From Pezizomycotina sp. ARF18 (lineage: Eukaryota; Ascomycota), in assembly GCA_002224055.1 (NCBI GenBank), contig AZLU01000073.1:149667-185961 (forward strand): a stretch of 36,295 bases of DNA, in the 5' to 3' direction. Both the position numbers and the translations under genes were made by a program. The number at the start of each line of letters is the position of its first letter. Within the stretch, counting starts at the first letter, position 1. Positions 30,567 to 36,295 of this stretch are shown here, piece by piece. The notes under the pieces are model-generated. The model did no database searches. It saw only the letters and a program-made list of their open reading frames with translations, and had not been told where the DNA came from.

Positions 30567-32887
30567 CGATGAGTTGAACGATATATCTTGAATCATGGTT
30601 TATTATTTTTGTACCTTATGAAGCTCATGCACCTCCTGTTCTTTACTACTGGTATTTGTTACGTAGACTTAGGTATTTTTTTGGTGATTTTTGGCGTGTT
30701 TCGTTTTCTGGTTGTTTGCATTGCTGCCTAGAGCTTTTTTTTTTTTTTTTTTTTTTCGTTTTTTGTTAAAGGTTAAACCTCCGTATAGTCTGGAGACCCT
30801 CATAAGGAGGATCCTCTACAATCGTTCATAAGATAGTTAGCTAGTTGCTTTCCATAGAAAACTAATGTAAAATATATTATATTAAGCAAGCTTAGAATCG
30901 CGACCAATTGAACCATGACTGCCGCGAGCGGGAGAGAACCATGGCGAAGCGAAATCACTCACTGCGATGACCGACCGCAATACCAGTAGATAAGTACAAT
31001 GACAAAAATCACTAAATAATCATATTAATTACATCTCAGGGTGGTTTATGTTTCAGAATCTAGTCTAGCTAGAATCTCCATTCCAGAACCTCGTTCCAGT
31101 ACGACGATTTCGGTATCACGGGCGATGATTGTTGTCGTTTCGGTTCTCGTTTGCCGAACAGTAGCGGGCTGGGTAATGGCTCCCGACGTGGCGTTCACAA
31201 TTTTAAAGAACGCGTCAGAGATCAAAAGCCTCGTTGGCATGAATGAATAGACAAGCTTTGTTTCTAGTGTCGGTTTGTTTCAGTGTAGTGTTATATAGAG
31301 AAAGGAATAATACAAGTTTCGGTGGATTGCGAGATCTACGCTTGGAAGAGGTTGACAAAGACTGAACTTCCGGAGCGTGTTTCTTCATCACGACAGCGAC
31401 GCTAATGCAAGCCCCTTTTCCACCATCTTCTAGGCTTCCGTCCATCACGCACCAACTGGACAAAAGTAGTAAATTAAAGCACCGATGAGTCGTTCGTATA
31501 TAGTATTTAGCTAGTATTGTTACTATTGAATATACATCGAAAACAAAAGCCTATTCATCTATAAATTCTTCTCTCAAGAAAAGAAAAGGATTCAATGAAC
31601 TGATAAACAACGACAACATTAAGAGAGCAATCTTATGCTTAATAGCTATTTAAGTTATACGCCGACAGCTTGTATCGTCTGCTACACCTGTAAAGAAGAG
31701 CCACGAAGAGCCACGGCGTGTTGAAGGCATTTTGTATCGAAAAATAGTATAGGTGAAAATGGGGAATATCTTATATTAGTCTCCTTGGACACTCCACTTA
31801 TCTCATATGGCGTGCAGAGATAAACAGGGTATGACAGAAGACTTTTGTGGGTACCGATTTAGCCTACCCTCCGTAATTTGAACGCCAACATGCACGCGTA
31901 GTTCGCCAATAGGCACGATAGCCTGACTTCTTTGGATGATTCTGTTCATTTTCGGGATTGCCCAGCTTTCGATATTTTGTAGGCAAGGTTTCCCACTCTT
32001 CTGATGTCTTCCCAAGCTGCAACTGCCTGACGAAAAAGGAAAAAGGATTCTATTCAGTCCTTTCCGAAAACTAAGCACTCGTTCCGAATGATAACAAAAA
32101 AAATTTCTCAAATATATAATTCAAATAGCGAATATACGAAATTACTGTGCCGATAGCGTAGGATCGAAGCCGAAACAAGGGGTATCTCCATTATTTGTCT
32201 CACTCCGTTCAGATTTGGCAGATTTGAGCGAAGGGTTCAAGGACAACCCAGGTGCCTTTCGCCACCGATGCAGTAGGTGCTCATATTAGCGAGGTTAACC
32301 ATCAAAGAGCGAAGAAACATATTCCTAAGTAGATGGCAAAAGACCCCTCTAATAACGAAGATATATTATCGGCCGCTATTTCGTTATCTTCTGGTTATAA
32401 TCCTGAATAATATATATCATACCACAACGAAAGCCAAAATGAGGTATTGGCTGTAATCGCGGCATTGGGCGTTTTGCGTAAATAGAAGCTTCCAAAGGTG
32501 CCGTCAGCCGGGAAGAAATTGCTTATACGCACATATGGCAGTTTCTTGCTTGCAGAGTTTCAAAAAATACAAGCCGCCGTTCCGAATTGTTCATTATCAA
32601 TGTAAAGTTCCGCTATTCTGGATCCACACTTCTTTCGAGAGCGCGGGGTCACAGTCCAGACTTTAAAATTGTCCTACGCCTCCTGTCATCCTGTCGTTAT
32701 TGCTCTAGGGAAGGGAAATACGTTAGATGATCTCCCTTAAATGATCCGCCGTCCCCAGACCCCGGACTGTTGGGATTTTAGACGATTGAAACATTTTTCC
32801 TTCGAAACTCGAGTATCTTGTTTAGGAGCTATTCTGCCAGAACTAAGATATTTTATTTACGGCGTTGAGAAATAAGTACATTACAAT
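30567..32887. other. Long intergenic region with weak minus-strand frames
   Basis: About 2.3 kb. A 22-base T run is at 30735-30756. Minus-strand frames at 31046-31240 (ATVRQTRTETTTIIARDTEI), 31215-31463 and 31803-32111 (GELRVHVGVQITEGRLNRY) have some protein-like stretches but no starts, splice sites or family resemblance that hold together. A 10-bp direct repeat GAAGAGCCAC occurs near 31696-31715. The right end should hold the promoter of the rhodopsin-domain gene. Confidence 0.4.
30735..30756 (+). repeat. Poly(T) tract, 22 bp
   Basis: An uninterrupted run of 22 T about 170 bp downstream of the secreted-protein stop codon. Confidence 0.9.
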
Positions 32888-34240
32888 ATGTCTATTCAAG
32901 GCTATCAGCTACTTGTAAGTGAGCATCCACTCATCCTGTGGACGTAAAGCTAGCCGGCTCTAACCGCTTTTTTCCCTTTAGATCTTCCAATGGGTCATGT
33001 TGGCGACGACCTTCCTTCTGGTATGCCTTCGCATCTTCGTCAGGGCATACTACGGTATCACGGATAGACGCCGGGATAATGGTCAGCATGACGGAGGCAA
33101 TCTGAAGCAATGCAGCAGCAAGCCGAGTACAGTTGGCGGTGGCGCTGGCAGTGGTCTGACTTCTGTGCGTGATGGCATGGCTCTTCTTCATGGCACAGTG
33201 CATTATGGACACTATACAGAACAATCTCGGCTTTTTCACCGAGGGGGTGGAGTGTTCGACCCCAGCGTGAAATTTAAGGTCGTTGAATCGTATAAGGTAA
33301 GAATTCTATACAATACAATCTAGTGTTAACGTTAATTTTGAGACGATATGGCTAACGTATAACTAAAGATCTACTATATCGAGAACACGATGTACCTCTT
33401 CTGCATGTATTGCATAAAATGTGCGATGATATGTTCTTCGCTGGCCTCATACCTCCGACGTTCAAAAAGACGTCGGTCTGCCTTCAGATTACCACATGGA
33501 CTGTAGCGCTGTCTTGGATTATCGGCACCTTGCTCCTGCTGTTTTGGTGCGAGCCGATCTCACTGAACTGGAGCACTGACGCGAAGAAGTACTGCTCCTC
33601 GGACGATCAGCCCTTTGTTGTCGGCTTCACTATTGGGTTCCATCTGTAAGCGATTGCGCTGCCTTATAATTAAATCTATCAAGCGCCATCGACACGACCC
33701 TAACTAATCTAACTATAGATTGACCGACTTGATGCTATACCTCATCCCGTTCCCGCTGGTCATCACCGTGCATCTTCCTCTACGCCAAAAGATCGGCGTC
33801 GCGGTAACATTCGGCATCGGCTTCCTGTATCCTCTTCGCCGTCGCAATGCTGATAGTATCATACACCGCCGGATCGTTCGCCACCATTCGTCTGCAGCGT
33901 CTTTGAGCAGACGTGGCTATCACGGTTGCATGTGTACCATCGTTTAGAGTTCTGCTACGCGATCAAAGAGTGAAGAACTCCTTCAGCGCATGACGCGCAG
34001 CGTCGGCATGACGGCAGTGACCAGAAAGCCTGACGGTGCTGGCGCTACAGACGCAGGGTGGAGTAATATTCACTTTAGCAACGCGGTGGCATGGATGAAA
34101 GTGGAATCGATCCCTTGAAAGAGCGCCAAAGCCCGCACACGACTTCGAGATCGGCGTTGCAGAGGTGGATGAGAGGAGAGGCAGCGACCAGACGGCGACA
34201 GCAGCAAGGCGCCGAATCAGAGCGCGAGGTCGTTACATAA
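32888..34240 (+). CDS. Rhodopsin-domain (SAT4/PTH11-like) integral membrane protein
   Basis: This is the fungal multi-pass membrane family often annotated as rhodopsin domain-containing. Exon 1 (MSIQGYQLL) is followed by three introns: 32915-32981 (67 bp), 33297-33368 (72 bp) and 33646-33718 (73 bp), all GTAAG..AG with CTAAC-like branch sites. TM1 is WVMLATTFLLVCLRIFVRAY. Family hallmarks follow: VESYKIYYIENTMYLFCMYC (across intron 2), IPPTFKKTSVCLQITTWTVA, LSWIIGTLLLLFWCEPISLN, TDLMLYLIPFPLVITVHLPL, RQKIGVAVTFGIGF and ADVAITVACVPSFRVLL. A hydrophilic tail (DPLKERQSPHTTSRSAL) ends at TAA 34238-34240. The part between TM1 and intron 2 (33050-33290) is odd, reading as Gly/Ser/His-rich where TM2 and TM3 are expected; frame breaks are likely there, near 33420, and near 33825. 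Ligand and function are unknown. Confidence 0.75.
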
Positions 34241-35404
34241 AGATACCCATGAGAAGGAGTTTGTTTGAAAGGTCCATCGTTTTTTGGTTTCATTATAATG
34301 TATATATATCTAGGTGTGCATTGTTCGTTTTGCGGTTATACCCTTCATCTGGTTTGATATTGCGGATTTCGATTACTTTTTTCAGTACTTTAGCTTTGCT
34401 TTGGCTCTTCACCCTTTGCAACAGTTCATATATACATACATATATATATCTATATACAACAAGATGTCTAAAACGCTCTTATAGCTACGATCATCGATTT
34501 AATGCTTAATATACCGATGCTTTTGGATGTCAACAACCCTAGAAAAATAAAAGATACTGGATATTTCCTAACCGGGCAAGATATTTCGATACCAACTAAA
34601 AACACCAATAATCCGCCCAATTCGAGATAACTGCCTCTCTTGGGATTACTGGCTTTTTCCGCCTCCCTCCGGCGATGCAGTGTATTCTATTATTTTACCA
34701 TCTGAGTTACAAACAATCGAATCCATATTATCAGCAAACTATATTATATGTAATGTCTTTGTCGCATAAGCAAGTAGCTGGGCTAACCGGCTTCAGACAC
34801 AAGCCTGATTAGCGGCTACGACCGGATCCGGCGAACTACAATATCGGGTGGAAAGATGTTGACCCGAAAGGTTTTGGCCTCATCTGAGAGAAGATCAAAG
34901 CGATTCGAGGAAGTCATGCCATAAGCGGCCAGACCCTTCTCCACCAACCCAACAAGGGCTCATCTTGCCGCCGTGTGCATCCCTCAATGTCGATGGCTCA
35001 CGATCTCGACTTGGGCAAACGGTCTCGTCGATCTCGCTTAACCGGATACCTCGCCGGGCTGTTTTCGATATCCAGCGAAGAACGTGAAGTTTGATAAATT
35101 TATAGAACGGCGATTCGATAGAGCCTCCAATGGCAGATCGAGCTGAGCCAGACATATATACTTCAGGGGTACCCCTACGATAAAAACCTTAGGTTTCCTT
35201 GGAATCTAAAGAATGTGGATAGTGGTTCCATTACCCTTGATTGACGGAGTCTACGCAGCGCCATTTATTTCCTACAAATCACCAAACCTGTCATAAGTGC
35301 TCATTGGGCTCATGAAATACTAGTAGAGTCTACTGCGCTTCATTGATCTAGATAGAACATGCCTGCTCGGTTGGAATAGTCGTAAGTAACACGTGGCTTT
35401 CTAG
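34241..35404. other. Intergenic between two rhodopsin-domain genes
   Basis: About 1.16 kb. An alternating AT stretch (ATATATACATACATATATATATC) lies near 34430-34450. A perfect 12-bp palindrome AGGGGTACCCCT lies at 35166-35177. The minus frame 34895-35155 has no recognisable features. The start exon of the right-hand gene is probably in the last few hundred bases but could not be placed. Confidence 0.4.
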
Positions 35405-36295
35405 GGCTACCCTATAATTCAGGACAATGCGTATCAGAATAATCTCACACTGAGCGTTCAAGATCTCACACTGGTTCTCCTCGCCGTTTCAGGCTTCCTC
35501 GTAGCTGGCCGCCTCTATGCTCGCCTCTTCATTCGCTCCAACAAGCCCGCGAGGTTCCTTGGCGACTCCTTCGTTTATCATTGCCTGGCTCTGCTTCCTC
35601 TCCCTCGCGATAACAATGCAGCTCTTCTACAACACCCATTTCTTCGACCCAGAAGAGTACTACTACGAAAACGCACCCCCTACCAACTAAACTTGGCTAT
35701 GTAACGACGTCAATGCAGTGGCCCTGCCTCTACTTCGTCAAATTTGCCATGCTCTGCTTCTTCGACGGCGTCGTGGCGAAGGAGCTGTTTATAAAGACGT
35801 GGTGGGCTATACGTGTATCGGCTATATCCGTCATCTCGTTCTTATATGCTGAAGAACGACGATTTTTTGGTGCTGGCCTGTTAGTTCGAATTGGATGAGT
35901 ACTCGACATGCCAGACCAGGACGGACGTTAAGATCAATAGAAGCACGTGGGGCTGCACGTGGCAACGGACGTAATGGTGTACTCGCTGGGTTTCTGTCTA
36001 CTTAGCGAGATGAGAAGCCTTCGCTGCGCGAGAGTTAGGGCGGGTTGTATGTTCGCGTTAGGTTTTCTCGGGATAGTAGTTTCTGCCGTCGCCTACTGGG
36101 TACCCTCGACGTACTTCGCTGCGTACGTTTACCGAGCTCTGGAGCAGGCTGCCTTGATCACGATTACGTGCATACCTAGCCTCCGATATTATTTAGTAGG
36201 ATCTGGGTCGTAGGAAGTCCGACGGTGCACCTGGTCCCTACGGCGCGGGAGCAGGACTGCGGCGTCCGTGTAGCACTAGGAGAGCAGGTACTGGG
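35405..36295 (+). CDS. Second rhodopsin-domain (SAT4-like) membrane protein, incomplete
   Basis: A second multi-pass protein of the same general family. From about 35405, after a possible acceptor (TTTCTAG), it reads QDLTLVLLAVSGFLVAGRLY (TM1), ARLFIRSNKPARFLGDSFV then IIAWLCFLSLAITMQLFYNT (TM2), KLGYVTTSMQWPCLYFVKFA (TM3), ELFIKTWWAIRVSAISVISF (TM4), VATDVMVYSLGFCLLSEMRS (TM6 region), VRAGCMFALGFLGIVVSAVA (TM7) and YVYRALEQAALITITCIPSL. This last segment matches the family's final motif, where a Glu precedes a Cys-Pro-Ser-Leu-Arg string. Frame breaks occur near 35577, 35690, 35850 and 35950. A stop at 36211-36213 may be another break, because a different frame continues Gly/Pro/Arg-rich to the window edge. 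The first exon is not identified. Confidence 0.65.

Overview
This looks like nuclear DNA of a filamentous ascomycete (Pezizomycotina). Its genes have short GT..AG introns (61-117 bp, one of 301 bp) with CTAAC-like branch sites. It carries families typical of these fungi: rhodopsin-domain (SAT4/PTH11-like) membrane proteins, a Ser/Thr-rich secreted protein with CBM4_9-like domains, an Ecm33/Sps2-like L-domain protein, a fungal acetate kinase and ankyrin proteins. No operons, tRNA, rRNA or CRISPR were seen. The species cannot be named from the sequence; a lichen-forming or otherwise slow-growing ascomycete is only a guess.

Layout from left to right. 1-6.6 kb is gene-poor: a putative secreted Ser-rich/Cys-rich protein (2380-3116) and several short fragments without an assigned family. 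6.7-9.1 kb (minus) is a TPR/coiled-coil plus ankyrin protein. 9.6-12.0 kb (minus) is a type I membrane protein with an Ecm33-like L-domain ectodomain and a long cytoplasmic tail. 12.9-13.2 kb (plus) is a relic resembling an NB-ARC/STAND ATPase. 14.3-15.5 kb (minus) is a secreted alpha-carbonic anhydrase. 17.5-18.9 kb (minus) is acetate kinase. 19.7-20.1 kb is an AT-rich 443-bp element with perfect 16-bp terminal inverted repeats. 20.5-22.3 kb (plus) is a metal-dependent amidohydrolase/deaminase. 22.8-25.7 kb (plus) is a second helical-repeat plus ankyrin protein. 25.8-26.4 kb (minus) is a convergent unknown gene. 26.9-30.6 kb (plus) is a roughly 1200-residue mucin-like secreted protein with three CBM4_9-like domains. 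32.9-34.2 and 35.4-36.3 kb (plus) are two rhodopsin-domain membrane proteins, the second running towards or past the window edge.

The most striking property is technical or evolutionary: nearly every recognisable gene is broken by single-base frame breaks, mostly at short homopolymers and mostly consistent with a missing base. In three genes (acetate kinase, carbonic anhydrase, amidohydrolase), allowing for these and for the introns gives total coding lengths divisible by three. This fits uncorrected long-read indels much better than independent pseudogenisation, although a 29-bp tandem duplication in acetate kinase is a different kind of lesion. CDS entries therefore give whole gene spans, with frame breaks listed.

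Functionally the window mixes cell-surface or secreted genes (L-domain protein, CBM protein, carbonic anhydrase, rhodopsin-domain proteins) with two central-metabolism enzymes and putative interaction or NLR-like genes. There is no evidence of a biosynthetic cluster.
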